64,000 nt of DNA from Dehalobacter sp. DCM (GCF_024972775.1 NZ_CP092282.1:1488001-1552000); one strand, 5' to 3'; counted from the first letter of the stretch, positions 1-9,642 are shown. Translations and numbers: made by a program. Notes: a model not told the origin generated them from the sequence alone.

Positions 1-347
1 CCAACTTAAAAGTGTTCCATAACGGCAGTGCGGCACTGATCGTACTCTCCATGAATGATTTTCAGCAGTCCGGTGCGGATGAAAGCATGAGTGACGGCTT
101 AGTCAATTACGCCCGTAATATCGAAGGGGTGGAGGTTGCTGCCTTACTAAAAGAGGTTGCAGCGGATAAGGTTAAAGTCAGCTTTCGTTCCAGTTCCTGG
201 CTCGATGTGAACGCAATTGCCGGCAGCTTCGGCGGCGGCGGTCATCAACGCGCTTCGGGATGTACGGTCAATGCGACGCTGCAGGAGACGGAGAGGTTAA
301 TTGAATCAGTACTGGGGGAGGCACTCACACGTGGACGGGATCATTAA
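1..347 (+). CDS. nrnA: DHH-family phosphoesterase NrnA, C-terminal part
   Basis: This is the 3' end of a gene that enters from the left edge; the frame is open from base 3. The visible part is the DHHA1 substrate-binding domain, including a glycine-rich GGGGHQRASG motif near the end. NrnA proteins degrade short oligoribonucleotides (nanoRNA) and dephosphorylate pAp in the cytoplasm. Its position directly before truB, with the two reading frames overlapping by 17 bases, matches the conserved rbfA-nrnA-truB order of Firmicutes. The N-terminal DHH catalytic half lies outside the window, so its integrity cannot be judged. Confidence 0.88.
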   Translation, partial: NLKVFHNGSAALIVLSMNDFQQSGADESMSDGLVNYARNIEGVEVAALLKEVAADKVKVSFRSSSWLDVNAIAGSFGGGGHQRASGCTVNATLQETERLIESVLGEALTRGRDH

Positions 348-1215
348 TGTCCTGAAGCCGATCGGAATGACGTCTACGGATGTCGTACGCTGGCTGACCA
401 GGAAAACAAAAGAAAAGAAAGCCGGGCATATCGGGACATTGGATCCAGGGGCTGCCGGCATACTGCCTATTTGTCTGGGTAAAGCAACCCGATTGGCCGA
501 ATATCATACCGCACAGAATAAGAGCTATCGCGCAGAAATCACCTTGGGCATTTCCACCGATACCCAGGATGCCTTCGGTCAGGAAGTATCCCGCGTCATA
601 CCCCAGGTAACAAAAGAAGCATTTACAGCAACACTGGAAAAATTTCTTGGTGCCATTGAACAAGAACCGCCGATGTATTCAGCGGTCAGAAAAGACGGCA
701 AACACCTTTATGAGTATGCCCGTCAGGGAATCGAATTTACCCGTGAGAAGAGACAGGTGACGATCCACAGTCTGAAATTGATTGAATGGTATGAAGACAT
801 TTTTCCAAGAGCCCTGTTCGATATCGATTGCTCCAAGGGAACATATATCCGGACACTATGCTTGGATATTGGCAACGAACTGGGCTGCGGTGCACATATG
901 TCCTTTCTCCTGCGCTTAGATGCAGGGAAATTCACGCTGGATAACAGCTACACACTGGAAGAGATCGCGCGCTGCCTTGCGGCTGGTGATGAGCGATTTC
1001 TCCTGGCACCGGAATGGGGACTGCCGCTTCCGGCGGTTAAATTGCCGGCGCACCGGCTGGCTGCCTTTAAGAATGGACTATCCACCGACTATAGCCGGCA
1101 GGAAATCCCATTAACCACAGACAAGGCCACTGTCCAGGTATTCTGTGAAAATCGGTTTATTGGGATCGGGACTTGGGAAAACCATGTTCTCACGCCAAGT
1201 AAAGTCATGGTTTAA
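331..1215 (+). CDS. truB: tRNA pseudouridine(55) synthase TruB
   Basis: TruB makes pseudouridine 55 in the T-loop of elongator tRNAs. The protein (294 residues) opens with VDGIINVLKPIGMTS and has the catalytic-loop motif GTLDPGAAGILP, whose Asp is the nucleophile, plus the Y-x-R segment GTYIRTL. I chose the GTG at 331 because a strong GGGGGAGG ribosome site lies just upstream; the open frame extends further 5' without support. The start overlaps the end of nrnA, implying translational coupling. ribF follows 13 bases later. All signature motifs are intact and length is normal for the family. Confidence 0.95.
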   Translation: MDGIINVLKPIGMTSTDVVRWLTRKTKEKKAGHIGTLDPGAAGILPICLGKATRLAEYHTAQNKSYRAEITLGISTDTQDAFGQEVSRVIPQVTKEAFTATLEKFLGAIEQEPPMYSAVRKDGKHLYEYARQGIEFTREKRQVTIHSLKLIEWYEDIFPRALFDIDCSKGTYIRTLCLDIGNELGCGAHMSFLLRLDAGKFTLDNSYTLEEIARCLAAGDERFLLAPEWGLPLPAVKLPAHRLAAFKNGLSTDYSRQEIPLTTDKATVQVFCENRFIGIGTWENHVLTPSKVMV

Positions 1216-1228
1216 GGGGGTTAATCTC

Positions 1229-2152
1229 TTGAAAATATTCACCACTCTCCCTGAACACGCAGCGGAACCAACCGTATTGGCCCTCGGTAATTTTGACGGG
1301 GTGCATCTGGGTCATCAGCAGCTGCTGCGGCAGGGTTTGGCTAAAGCACGGGAACTGAATACCCATTTTTCTGTTCTGCTCTTTGACCCTCATCCGATGA
1401 AGGTGCTCTTCCCCGAAAGAAAGTTAGAACTTTTGACCGGAAAAGACGAACGGTTGCTCCTCTTTGAAAAGATGGGCGTCGATCAGGTATTTCTTTTGCC
1501 ATTCACGATGGAATTTGCGAATACGACCCCCGAAGAATTTGTGGAGAAAATCCTGATGAAGATCGGAGCCGTCCATCTCGTTGTGGGATTTAACTATTCC
1601 TTTGGCAGCCATGGCAAAGGAACCCCAGCCGACCTGCAGAAATTCGGACAGGACTATCATTTTGGTGTCAGCATCGTCCAAGCCCAGAAATTTGAGAATA
1701 AAGTCATATCCTCCTCAGAGATCCGGCGTTATCTTCTGCATGGCGACATCGCTATGGCGAAAGAAATGATGGGGCGAGCGCCGACCCTTACCGGTATCGT
1801 CGGTCACGGCGATGGGCGGGGCAGAAATATCGGTTTCCCCACCGCCAATTTGGAAACAGATGCTGATCAGTTAATACCAAAAAATGGTGTATATGCTGTT
1901 ACTTCAGTGATTGATGGCAAGCGGTACGGCGGCATGATGAATATCGGAGTCCGGCCGACATTTAAATCGGACGCGGATAAAACCATCGAAATATATTTTT
2001 TTGACTTTACCGGTGACCTGTACAACAAAAAACTGACGATCTATATCGAAGCTCGGTTGCGCTCGGAAAAGAAATTTTCCGGTGTCGAGGCGATTGTGGA
2101 CCAGTTAAACAAAGACAAGGAACACGCCAAAAAAACTTTACAAAACATATAG
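1229..2152 (+). CDS. ribF: bifunctional riboflavin kinase / FAD synthetase RibF
   Basis: This 307-residue protein converts riboflavin to FMN and FMN to FAD. The N-terminal half is the FAD synthetase nucleotidyltransferase, with LGNFDGVHLGHQ as its nucleotide-binding loop. The C-terminal half is the riboflavin kinase domain with GRGRNIGFPTAN and NIGVRPTF. The TTG at 1229 is taken as the start because AAGGGGG sits at normal distance and the protein then begins MKIFTTLPEH. The frame is open further upstream inside truB, but that extension does not resemble the family. It lies in the truB-ribF-rpsO-pnp backbone. Confidence 0.95.
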   Translation: MKIFTTLPEHAAEPTVLALGNFDGVHLGHQQLLRQGLAKARELNTHFSVLLFDPHPMKVLFPERKLELLTGKDERLLLFEKMGVDQVFLLPFTMEFANTTPEEFVEKILMKIGAVHLVVGFNYSFGSHGKGTPADLQKFGQDYHFGVSIVQAQKFENKVISSSEIRRYLLHGDIAMAKEMMGRAPTLTGIVGHGDGRGRNIGFPTANLETDADQLIPKNGVYAVTSVIDGKRYGGMMNIGVRPTFKSDADKTIEIYFFDFTGDLYNKKLTIYIEARLRSEKKFSGVEAIVDQLNKDKEHAKKTLQNI

Positions 2153-2290
2153 AATAGGATAAAATATCCTAGTATCTTGTAACCCAAGAAATTATAAGAT
2201 ACCTGAAAAGGAACCGCTGACTGGGTTTAACGCGACTCCACCGTTTTACTTGGCAGCTGGCGCTTAAAATTTATGGAGGTGCATTTTAAT

Positions 2291-2557
2291 ATGCTTACAC
2301 CGGAACAAAAGAAAGAAATTATTGCGAAATTCCAGCAACACGAAGGTGACACCGGTTCGCCGGAAGTCCAGATCGCCATCATGACAACACGGATCAACGA
2401 ATTGACCGAACACTTCAAAACCCATAAGAAAGATCATCATTCCCGCCGCGGTCTTTTCAAATTGATCGGCCAGCGCCGTGGTATGCTGAATTACCTGAAG
2501 AAAACAGATTTTAACCGTTACCGTAAAGTTGTTACCGATCTTGGCTTGCGTCACTAA
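2291..2557 (+). CDS. rpsO: 30S ribosomal protein S15
   Basis: The 88-residue product begins [15 protein letters not shown] and contains the S15 hallmark segments [13 protein letters not shown] and HHSRRGL. It binds the central domain of 16S rRNA and organises the 30S platform. The ATG at 2291 follows TGGAGGTG; an upstream in-frame ATG at 2273 would place the ribosome site inside the gene. The 138-base leader from ribF is long enough to hold an S15 autoregulatory structure, as known in other bacteria, but I did not identify one. pnp follows, as usual. Confidence 0.97.
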   Translation: MLTPEQKKEIIAKFQQHEGDTGSPEVQIAIMTTRINELTEHFKTHKKDHHSRRGLFKLIGQRRGMLNYLKKTDFNRYRKVVTDLGLRH

Positions 2558-2583
2558 AACACGAATAAAGTAAGTCAATTTAC

Positions 2584-2615
2584 AGGAGCGTGATAAGCGC
2601 TCCTTAAGTTTTATT
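2584..2615 (+). terminator. hairpin after rpsO
   Basis: A 7-bp stem (AGGAGCG at 2584 with CGCTCCT ending at 2604) is followed by TTAAGTTTTATT. The T-tract is broken, so it may be a partial terminator or RNase processing hairpin between rpsO and pnp. Confidence 0.5.
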
Positions 2616-2723
2616 CCGATATTTGTTTTTTTTCCTAAAGTGCAGGAAATAATAAATAATATGTCGAACATTTTCTGGATATAAAAAAAATGAAATAAAA
2701 GAAGAATTAAGGAGGTTTCCAAA

Positions 2724-4856
2724 GTGACTCAAGAAGTCTTGGAACGCTCGATGCAGGTTGGAGGCAGGAACCTGTCGTTTGAAACCGGTATTATAGGTCG
2801 TCAGGCCGGTGGTGCTATTTATGCCAGATATGGCGATACCGTTATATCTGCTTTTTCTACGACCAGTTCAAAACCGCGGGAAGGGATCGACTTTTTCCCT
2901 TTAACTGTTGATTTGGAAGAACGCTTTTACGCTGTAGGGAAAATCCCCGGCGGATTTATTAAACGCGAAGGACGGCCCAGTGAGAAAGCGACGCTGTCGT
3001 CACGGCTCATCGACCGCCCGATTCGCCCCTTGTTTCCGGAGGGCTATCGCAATGATGTCCAAATTTCAGCGATGGTCATGTCCGTGGATCAGGACTGTGC
3101 CCCCGACATTACGGCAATCAATGCGGTATCTGCCGCATTGACCATTTCCGATATACCTTTCTTGGGACCGATTGCCGCTGTCAGTGTCGGACTTGTCGAC
3201 GGCGAATTTGTTGTCAATCCGTCGGTTGCCCAGGCTGAACAAAGCAAATTACAGCTGACGGTTGCCGGCACCAAAGATGCCATCATGATGGTGGAAGCCG
3301 GTGCGAAAGAAGTACCGGAAGACCAAATGCTTGAGGCCATCATGTTCGGGCATGAGGAAATCAAGAAAATCACCGCATTTATCGAAGAATTCCGTGAAGC
3401 AGCTCTGGCTGTCGGACTGGCTAAAACGAAGAGAGAAGTCACTCCGGTGGTCATACCGGCAGAAATATCGGAAAAGGTACTGGCCTGGGGTTATGATAAG
3501 ATGGATCAGGCGATCCGCATCGAAGAAAAACTGGCGCGCCAGGATGCCGTTGAAAAAGTGAAAGCGGAAGCGCTGGAAGTTTTTGCTGAGGAATATCCGA
3601 ATGATTTAAAAACTGTCACCAAAATACTGGATGACGCGATGCACCGGATCGTTCGCAGACTGATCACCCATGAACGCATCCGTCCGGATGGCCGGGCCAC
3701 TGATGAGATCCGTCCCATAACCATCGAAGTCGGACGTTTGCCGCGGACACACGGCAGCGGATTATTCACCCGGGGACAGACTCAGGTACTTACAGTCGCC
3801 ACGCTGGGAGCTTCCGGAGATGAGCAGATTATCGATGGTTTAGGGCTGGAAGATTCCAAACGGTACATGCATCATTACAATTTCCCGGCCTTCAGTGTCG
3901 GTGAAGTTCGTCCGAACAGAGGACCCGGCCGCCGTGAAATCGGTCATGGCGCTTTAGCTGAACGGGCTCTGCTGCCGATGATCCCACCGGAAAGCGAATT
4001 CCCCTATACCCTACGGCTGGTTAGCGAAGTTCTGGAATCCAACGGGTCCAGCTCCATGGCTTCCGTTTGCGGCAGCACCCTGGCGCTGATGGATGCCGGT
4101 GTACCGATCAAAGCACCGGTTGCTGGGATTGCCATGGGTCTGATCAAGGAAGATGATGAGTTCGCGATCCTGACGGATATCCAAGGTTTAGAGGATCACG
4201 ACGGGGATATGGACTTTAAAGTTGCCGGTACCGCAGAAGGTATCACCGCGTTGCAGATGGATATAAAAATCAAAGGCGTGAATAAAGAGATTCTGGCTCA
4301 AGCGCTGGCCCAGGCCAAAGCCGGCAGGTTGTTCATCCTGGATAAGATGCTGCAGGTCATCCCGCAGTACAGACCGAATCTTTCGCCGTTCGCACCGCGG
4401 ATTATCACTTTCGGAATTAATCCGGATAAGATCAGAGATGTTATCGGACCAGGCGGAAAAATCATTAAGAAAATCGTGGAAGAGACGAAAGTCAAAATCG
4501 ATATTGAAGACGACGGACAAGTCTTTATTGCCGCTGTCGACGGTCCTGCCGGTGAGAAAGCCGCTGAAATCATCCGGGCGATAACACAGGATATTGAGGT
4601 TGGCCGGATTTATAAAGGCAAGGTTGTACGGATCATGGATTTTGGGGCCTTCGTTGAAGTTATCCCCGGCGTGCTTGGCCTTCCCGGCAAAGACGGGTTA
4701 GTCCATATTTCCCAATTGGATACCAATCGTGTGGCCAAAGTCGAAGATGTCGTCCGCCTCGGTGACGAAATCCTGGTGAAAGCTACCGGTATCGACAAGC
4801 AAGGAAGACTGAACCTGTCCCGCAAGGAAGCAATGAGCCAGGAGAAGGAACAATAA
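2724..4856 (+). CDS. pnp: polyribonucleotide nucleotidyltransferase (PNPase)
   Basis: PNPase degrades RNA 3' to 5' with phosphate and is part of the RNA degradosome. At 710 residues it has normal length: two RNase PH domains (about 1-210 and 310-540) joined by the alpha-helical linker, a KH domain with [10 protein letters not shown] near 575, and an S1 domain (about 620-695) with [14 protein letters not shown]. The GTG start at 2724 follows a strong AAGGAGG. It is followed by a strong terminator, then by the sporulation-linked ylxY. No anomaly is seen. Confidence 0.97.
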   Translation: MTQEVLERSMQVGGRNLSFETGIIGRQAGGAIYARYGDTVISAFSTTSSKPREGIDFFPLTVDLEERFYAVGKIPGGFIKREGRPSEKATLSSRLIDRPIRPLFPEGYRNDVQISAMVMSVDQDCAPDITAINAVSAALTISDIPFLGPIAAVSVGLVDGEFVVNPSVAQAEQSKLQLTVAGTKDAIMMVEAGAKEVPEDQMLEAIMFGHEEIKKITAFIEEFREAALAVGLAKTKREVTPVVIPAEISEKVLAWGYDKMDQAIRIEEKLARQDAVEKVKAEALEVFAEEYPNDLKTVTKILDDAMHRIVRRLITHERIRPDGRATDEIRPITIEVGRLPRTHGSGLFTRGQTQVLTVATLGASGDEQIIDGLGLEDSKRYMHHYNFPAFSVGEVRPNRGPGRREIGHGALAERALLPMIPPESEFPYTLRLVSEVLESNGSSSMASVCGSTLALMDAGVPIKAPVAGIAMGLIKEDDEFAILTDIQGLEDHDGDMDFKVAGTAEGITALQMDIKIKGVNKEILAQALAQAKAGRLFILDKMLQVIPQYRPNLSPFAPRIITFGINPDKIRDVIGPGGKIIKKIVEETKVKIDIEDDGQVFIAAVDGPAGEKAAEIIRAITQDIEVGRIYKGKVVRIMDFGAFVEVIPGVLGLPGKDGLVHISQLDTNRVAKVEDVVRLGDEILVKATGIDKQGRLNLSRKEAMSQEKEQ

Positions 4857-4894
4857 AAACAAAATATTTTTGCCAATAGTAGAAGCAAAACAGA

Positions 4895-4950
4895 CAGCCT
4901 CGGTACAAAATTATCAATAAACGTACCGGGGCTGCTTTATTCTTTTTGCT
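4895..4950 (+). terminator. rho-independent terminator after pnp
   Basis: A 12-bp stem (CAGCCTCGGTAC at 4895 with GTACCGGGGCTG ending at 4934, one mismatch or wobble) has a 16-base loop and is followed by CTTTATTCTTTTT. It separates pnp from ylxY. Confidence 0.82.
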
Positions 4951-4958
4951 CTGGAAAG

Positions 4959-4984
4959 CAAATTCGCCATCGATGGCGAATTTG
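4959..4984. repeat. 26-bp perfect palindrome
   Basis: Bases 4959-4984 read identically on both strands, centred on ATCGAT, with CAAATTCG at one end and CGAATTTG at the other. It sits just behind the pnp terminator and about 95 bases before ylxY. With no loop it is more like a protein-binding site than a terminator. The outer half-sites recur at the hairpin at 9454-9487. Confidence 0.6.
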
Positions 4985-5077
4985 AGATGATTCTTATGAT
5001 TGGAACAGCAGTCTTCTGCAAGTATCCCGGTCTGCTATCCTCTTTATGCGCATAAGCATGTAGGGGAGGAATAGCGG

Positions 5078-5824
5078 ATGGCGAAATGGAAGTTGACGAA
5101 AATCAAGTTTAAAATACTAACCCTGGGGGTTGTTTTTATCGGGCTGATGCTGATGGAAACCAGGGCCGTGCATGTCGGGCCGGCAGGTATCCCGTCGCCG
5201 GTCGAACAGATAAAAACAGAAGAAAAAGTAATTGCCCTTACCATCAACGTTGATTGGGGCGAAGAGTTTATTCCAGCCATATTAGATACCCTTGACGACT
5301 ATCAGGCGAAAGCAACCTTTTTTGTTACCGGCAGATGGGCCCAGAAGAACCCGGAGATCCTGAAGACAATTGCAGCCAGAGGGCATTTGCTGGAGAATCA
5401 CGGGTATTCACATCCGCATCCGGATAAAATCACTGTGGCTGAAAATAAAGAGGAAATCAGCAGGACAGAAACGATTATCTTTGACCTGACCGGTAAGAGA
5501 ACCGTGTTCTATGCGCCGCCCTACGGTGAAAGAGGCACAAACGGGCTTCGGGCCGCCAGTGATTTAGGCTATGTCACTGTCCTTTGGACATTGGATACCA
5601 TCGACTGGCGCTCGGACAGCACACCGGCACTGATCACGCAGAGAATACTTGATCCTAAAATACGCTACGGTGTTAAACCCGATCATAAAGGGGCAATCAT
5701 CCTGATGCATCCCAAAGAAAATTCATCGAAAGCGCTTCCCGCCATCCTGAAAGGACTTCAGGATAACGGGTTCCGTTTTGTTACAATGGAAAAATTGGTT
5801 ACTTATGAAAAAACAGCGGAGTAA
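5078..5824 (+). CDS. ylxY: YlxY-type polysaccharide deacetylase family protein
   Basis: This 248-residue protein has an N-terminal membrane anchor or signal (about 9-28) and a NodB-fold domain. The metal-binding His pair is visible in NHGYSHPHPD and the later motif in APPYGERG. The first motif, normally TFDDG, reads NVDWGEE: the first Asp is kept but the second, a metal ligand, is Trp. This kind of loss fits the YlxY subgroup, whose activity is uncertain. In Bacillus, ylxY sits between pnpA and mlpA, as here. It probably acts at the cell surface; substrate unknown. Confidence 0.85.
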   Translation: MAKWKLTKIKFKILTLGVVFIGLMLMETRAVHVGPAGIPSPVEQIKTEEKVIALTINVDWGEEFIPAILDTLDDYQAKATFFVTGRWAQKNPEILKTIAARGHLLENHGYSHPHPDKITVAENKEEISRTETIIFDLTGKRTVFYAPPYGERGTNGLRAASDLGYVTVLWTLDTIDWRSDSTPALITQRILDPKIRYGVKPDHKGAIILMHPKENSSKALPAILKGLQDNGFRFVTMEKLVTYEKTAE

Positions 5825-5904
5825 ATTTAGAAAAACATAAATACTTAATAACAAGCCTACTAACAGGATATACTACTCTGGAATGATCTGAAGGAGTGGT
5901 ATTT

Positions 5905-7095
5905 TTGTTTAGGAAAATTCAATTAATCATACTCAGCTTGTTCGTCTATCTTCTCACGGCAAGCACTCCTCTCTATGCGCAAAATGCCATGGAATTGACG
6001 GTTGAAACGGCAAAGCAGTATGGCGGAAAATGGACGCTGCCGTCCGTAAGCGCCCACTCAGCCGTGCTCATCGATGCTGACACCGGTCAGGTCCTCTATG
6101 AGCGCGATGGCAAAAAGCAACGTCCTCCGGCCAGTACGACGAAAATCATGACAGCTATTCTGGCAATTGAACTCGCTGGTCTTGATGAAGTATCCACTGT
6201 CAGCGAAAGAGCCGGGGGAGTAGGCGAATCTACGATTTATCTCGATAAAGGGGATAAAATCAAAATCAGCGAACTATTGGAAGGTGCGCTTCTCAGTTCC
6301 GGTAATGATGCCTGTGTCGCCCTGGCCGAGCAAACCGCCGGCAGCCTGGATGAATTTATTTGCCTGATGAACCAAAAAGCCGTTTCAATCGGAGCGTATC
6401 AGACACACTTCGAAAATCCCAACGGGTTGCCTGACCCGGAACACCTTTCTACGGCCTATGATTTGGCGTTAATGGCGCGCTATGCGATGAATAATCCGGT
6501 GTTTTCGGACATCGTGGGCATGAAATACGCCACCATCCAATTTGAATATCCGCCTAAATCGCAACAGGCAAAGAACACCAATAAGCTTCTCTGGAACTAT
6601 GTGTATGCCGACGGGGTAAAGACCGGAACCACCAATGCGGCCGGAAAGTGCCTCGTGGCTTCGGCCAGCAGGGATGACCGCCGCTTAATTTGTGCTGTCT
6701 TAAATGCCCCTGACCGCTTTGGAGACGCAGCACGGTTGCTGGAATGGGGATTTCAGACAACGACAACATTAGTCATAGGTAAGAAAGGTGCCTCAGCGGC
6801 ATACTGCGAGCTGGCAGACCGGCGCATCCCGATGGTATTCAGCGAGGACGTCAGGATATGCTTAAATAAAGATCAGCTGGTTGATCTGAAAAGCTATGCC
6901 GAACCGAATCAGGATAGGGTGCTCCCGATAAAAGCGGGAGATCGCTTGGGGTACTATATTGTCAGCATCGGCGATCAACAACTCATAAAAACACCCCTGG
7001 TGGCTGCGGAAGATGTTAATCTCCCCAATGGGCTAACAGACCGGTTTAATATTATTGTTAACGATTTGCTGGATTTCTTTGCTAAGAAAGGATAA
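5905..7095 (+). CDS. dacF: D-alanyl-D-alanine carboxypeptidase, DacF-like
   Basis: A penicillin-binding carboxypeptidase of the peptidase S11 family trims the terminal D-Ala of peptidoglycan pentapeptides. The signal peptide is clear (residues about 1-27). Catalytic motifs are all present: STTK (SxxK) in PPASTTKIM, SGN in LLSSGNDAC, and KTG in GVKTGTTNAAGKC. A C-terminal PBP5-type domain follows. TTG at 5905 is preferred over the in-frame GTG at 5896 because the latter overlaps AAGGAG. DacF-type enzymes are often made during sporulation, which suits the neighbours, but that is inference. Confidence 0.92.
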   Translation: MFRKIQLIILSLFVYLLTASTPLYAQNAMELTVETAKQYGGKWTLPSVSAHSAVLIDADTGQVLYERDGKKQRPPASTTKIMTAILAIELAGLDEVSTVSERAGGVGESTIYLDKGDKIKISELLEGALLSSGNDACVALAEQTAGSLDEFICLMNQKAVSIGAYQTHFENPNGLPDPEHLSTAYDLALMARYAMNNPVFSDIVGMKYATIQFEYPPKSQQAKNTNKLLWNYVYADGVKTGTTNAAGKCLVASASRDDRRLICAVLNAPDRFGDAARLLEWGFQTTTTLVIGKKGASAAYCELADRRIPMVFSEDVRICLNKDQLVDLKSYAEPNQDRVLPIKAGDRLGYYIVSIGDQQLIKTPLVAAEDVNLPNGLTDRFNIIVNDLLDFFAKKG

Positions 7096-7205
7096 ACTAG
7101 ATACAATATCTATTGCCGGAGATTAAAATAGGATATCAGAATAAGCGATCAAAGATTGCGAATTTGACGGATAAATGCCGCTTGATGCACTAAAGGAGGA
7201 AAAGC

Positions 7206-8465
7206 ATGTACCGTAAACATGTACTGCCTAATGGGGTAAGAATAATTACTGAAGAAATCGATTTTGTCCGATCTGCCGCCATTGGTATATGGGTGGGCAC
7301 AGGTTCCCGTAAGGAAACGGAAGGATATGAAGGCATTTCTCATTTTATTGAGCACATGTTTTTCAAAGGCACCCAAAAGCGCACTGCCCGGCAGTTGGCC
7401 GAGTCGCTGGAAATTGTCGGCGGACAGATCAATGCCTTTACTACAAAAGAAATGACTTGTTTTTACGCCAAAGTTCTCGATGAAGATTTGCCGTTGGCTA
7501 TTGATGTATTGAGCGATATGTTCTTCAATTCCCTGTTTGACACCCAGGAAATCGAAAAAGAAAAAAATGTTGTTATCGAAGAAATAAAAATGTACCAGGA
7601 TACCCCGGATGAACTGATCCATGATTTATTTTCCCAGTATGCCTGGAATAACGACCCGCTGGGCAAACCCATCCTCGGCATCGAAGAGACCATCCGAGGA
7701 TTAACACGGGAGAAGATCCTGCATTACATTGAAACGCAGTATACGCCAGACCAAATCGTCATTGCTGTTGCCGGGAAGATCAACCATGACGATATCGTTC
7801 GTCAGCTGTCCATGTTCGGGGATTTTAACAGGAAGAAAACGGATGGGATGGCAGAGAATCCACAAGGATCGACTTTCCGGAAAACAGTCGGCAAAGATAC
7901 TGAGCAGATGCACCTGATCATCGGCGTACCGGGCTTAGGTCAGGATGACGAGGATATGTATCCCTTGCATATTATCAATAATATTTTGGGTGGCGGTTTA
8001 AGCTCCCGATTATTTCAGGAGATACGTGAACAGCGCGGGTTAGCCTATTCTGTCTATTCCTATCATTCCACCTACGTCGACACGGGGCTGTTTGCAGTCT
8101 ATGCCGGAACCAGCCCGGAAAATACAGACCAAGTCATCAAATGCGTTTTGGACGAATTAAATACGCTGAAGAATGACGGCCTTACCGAAGAGGAATTAAA
8201 GAATGCCAAGGCTCAAATCAAGGGTAACCTTTATCTTGGCTTGGAATCCGTCAGCAGCCGGATGAGCCGTCTCGGGAAAACGGAACTGTGTTTCGGCGAA
8301 TACAAGACACCGGAAGAAGCCGTAGAGAAGCTGGAAAAAGTGACGGTCGCCGATGTGAAGCGCGTCATGGAACGCCTGTGGCAGAAGGAAAAGGTCAGCA
8401 TATTGACGTTGGGGCAAAAGGATTATCATTCTGACTTTGAGCAGATCATGAAAGAGGCATTTTAA
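7206..8465 (+). CDS. mlpA: M16-family zinc protease (MlpA/PepR-like)
   Basis: The 419-residue protein carries the inverted zinc motif HxxEH in SHFIEHMFFKG near residue 50 and the downstream Glu-rich helix EKEKNVVIEEIKMYQ that supplies the third ligand. The C-terminal half has the GGGLSSRLFQEIREQRGLAYS segment typical of M16B processing-peptidase-like proteins. It is cytoplasmic by lack of a signal. The Bacillus homologue lies between ylxY and ymxH; here dacF is inserted before it, and dut plus accessory DNA after it. The ribosome site AAAGGAGG precedes the ATG. Confidence 0.93.
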   Translation: MYRKHVLPNGVRIITEEIDFVRSAAIGIWVGTGSRKETEGYEGISHFIEHMFFKGTQKRTARQLAESLEIVGGQINAFTTKEMTCFYAKVLDEDLPLAIDVLSDMFFNSLFDTQEIEKEKNVVIEEIKMYQDTPDELIHDLFSQYAWNNDPLGKPILGIEETIRGLTREKILHYIETQYTPDQIVIAVAGKINHDDIVRQLSMFGDFNRKKTDGMAENPQGSTFRKTVGKDTEQMHLIIGVPGLGQDDEDMYPLHIINNILGGGLSSRLFQEIREQRGLAYSVYSYHSTYVDTGLFAVYAGTSPENTDQVIKCVLDELNTLKNDGLTEEELKNAKAQIKGNLYLGLESVSSRMSRLGKTELCFGEYKTPEEAVEKLEKVTVADVKRVMERLWQKEKVSILTLGQKDYHSDFEQIMKEAF

Positions 8466-8483
8466 GAAAACACTTATTCATAT

Positions 8484-8524
8484 GAATGCGGTATGTAAAG
8501 CCCCGGCGGGCTTTGCATTCTTTT
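8484..8524 (+). terminator. rho-independent terminator after the M16 protease gene
   Basis: AAAGCCC (8497-8503) pairs with GGGCTTT (8508-8514). The stem is extended by GAATGC/GCATTC with one bulge and is followed by TTTT. Confidence 0.75.
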
Positions 8525-8581
8525 CGCCATGTTTGTGGAATTTTTTCATAAAGTATTATGATATTTTATTAAATCGGAATC

Positions 8582-8600
8582 GTGGCACGCAGACCTGATT
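8582..8600. repeat. end fragment of the long palindrome family
   Basis: GTGGCACGCAGACCTGATTTG matches the outer end and flank of the long palindromic element at 28219-28386, which reads TGTGGCACGCAGACCTGATTTGA there. Only this end is present, between the M16 protease terminator and dut. Confidence 0.6.
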
Positions 8601-8675
8601 TGAAGGTAAGAGTAGGGTATCCTAAAATGAAGCGAGCCGGTAAATATACTGATAAATGAGCAGGGAGAGATGCAG

Positions 8676-9128
8676 ATGAACGATGTTCTAATCGGAGTAA
8701 GAATCAAGAAAACACAGCCTCAGGCGCAGATACCTGTTTATGCCACAGCCGGAGCCGCCGGGGCGGACATCTATGCCTGTCTGCAGGAGGATATGATTAT
8801 TGCCCCCGGAGAACGGGTTGGTGTTCCTACGGGAATTGCGATTGAGCTGCCTGATGCGCAGGTGGTTGCCCTGGTGTTTGCCCGCAGCGGCTTAGCCAGT
8901 AAGCAAGGCTTAGCCTTAAGTAACGGCGTCGGTGTCATTGACTCCGATTTTCGCGGCGAAATCAAAGTGCTGATGATCAATTTGGGTAACGCGGCGGTCA
9001 CAGTCCGCCACGGCGACCGTATCGCTCAAATAGCCTTTATGCCGGTGCGGCAGGCGGCCTTTATCGAGGCACAGGAACTTGCGGAGACCCAACGCGGCGA
9101 GGGCGGTTTCGGGTCGACGGGAAAATGA
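8676..9128 (+). CDS. dut: deoxyuridine 5'-triphosphate nucleotidohydrolase
   Basis: dUTPase hydrolyses dUTP to dUMP, keeping uracil out of DNA and feeding thymidylate synthesis. All five trimeric dUTPase motifs are visible in about 150 residues: AGAAGADIYA, the ARSGLA segment, GVIDSDFRGEI, GDRIAQI, and the C-terminal P-loop-like GEGGFGSTGK. The start is placed at 8676 because the ribosome site AGGGAG is too close to the earlier ATG at 8670. The stop codon is followed immediately by a toxin-gene remnant, so the end of dut marks the left edge of the accessory region. Confidence 0.95.
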   Translation: MNDVLIGVRIKKTQPQAQIPVYATAGAAGADIYACLQEDMIIAPGERVGVPTGIAIELPDAQVVALVFARSGLASKQGLALSNGVGVIDSDFRGEIKVLMINLGNAAVTVRHGDRIAQIAFMPVRQAAFIEAQELAETQRGEGGFGSTGK

Positions 9129-9330
9129 CATCTTGCCATTTGATGATGAAGCGGCTGCAGAATACGGAAAAATTTGCGCATCATTACGCCGTCAAGGAAC
9201 TCCGATTGGTGCTATGGATATGCTAATCGCGGCACATGCGAAGGCTAAAGGCCTTATTATTGTAACGAATAATGTCCTTGAATTCGAGCGCGTTGAAGGC
9301 CTCGGACTCGGAAATTGGGTTAGTGCATAA
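9129..9330 (+). pseudogene. vapC: VapC-type PIN-domain toxin, C-terminal remnant
   Basis: From the dut stop codon an open frame encodes only the second half of a PIN-domain ribonuclease: PFDDEAAAEYGKICASL, then TPIGAMDMLIAAHA with the conserved Asp, and IVTNNVLEFERVEGL. This is how VapC/FitB toxins end. The N-terminal half with the first acidic residue is missing, there is no ribosome site, and no vapB antitoxin is nearby. The frame runs backward into dut only by chance. It is a truncated gene brought to this point by recombination. Confidence 0.75.
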
Positions 9331-9453
9331 AAGCCTGTTTGACATAGCTTAGCGGATTAAGCGTAGTATCAAAAGAGGCAGTATCACAACTTAGTCCCTT
9401 ATTAAACGTCAGCAAAAACTGGTGCCATTTTTTTGACTCTGGAAAGAGACGAT

Positions 9454-9496
9454 ATCCCAAATTCGTAATCAACTACGAATTTGGGATGTTTTTTTG
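9454..9496 (+). terminator. rho-independent terminator before arsR
   Basis: A perfect 14-bp stem (9454-9467 with 9474-9487) with loop ATCAAC is followed by GTTTTTTT. It would end transcription from the dut/vapC side and isolate the arsenic operon. The stem contains CAAATTCG/CGAATTTG, like the palindrome at 4959. Confidence 0.85.
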
Positions 9497-9537
9497 GGAG
9501 TAGAGCAGCTAACCTAACCAGTTGCATGTTTAAATAC

Positions 9538-9566
9538 TTGCAAAATAAAAGAAAACAAGATATACT
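9538..9566 (+). promoter_or_regulatory. sigma-A type promoter of the arsenic operon
   Basis: TTGCAA (9538-9543) and TATACT (9561-9566) are separated by exactly 17 bases. Downstream, before the ribosome site, the 8-base unit ATACGAAT recurs about three times (about 9590-9620, last copy degenerate). This AT-rich repeat is a plausible ArsR operator, but that is inference. Confidence 0.75.
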
Positions 9567-9642
9567 GCCATTGTATAACTGCATAAACAAATATACGAAT
9601 ATACGAATATACAAATATAAAAATAGGAACGGAGGTAGTTAG

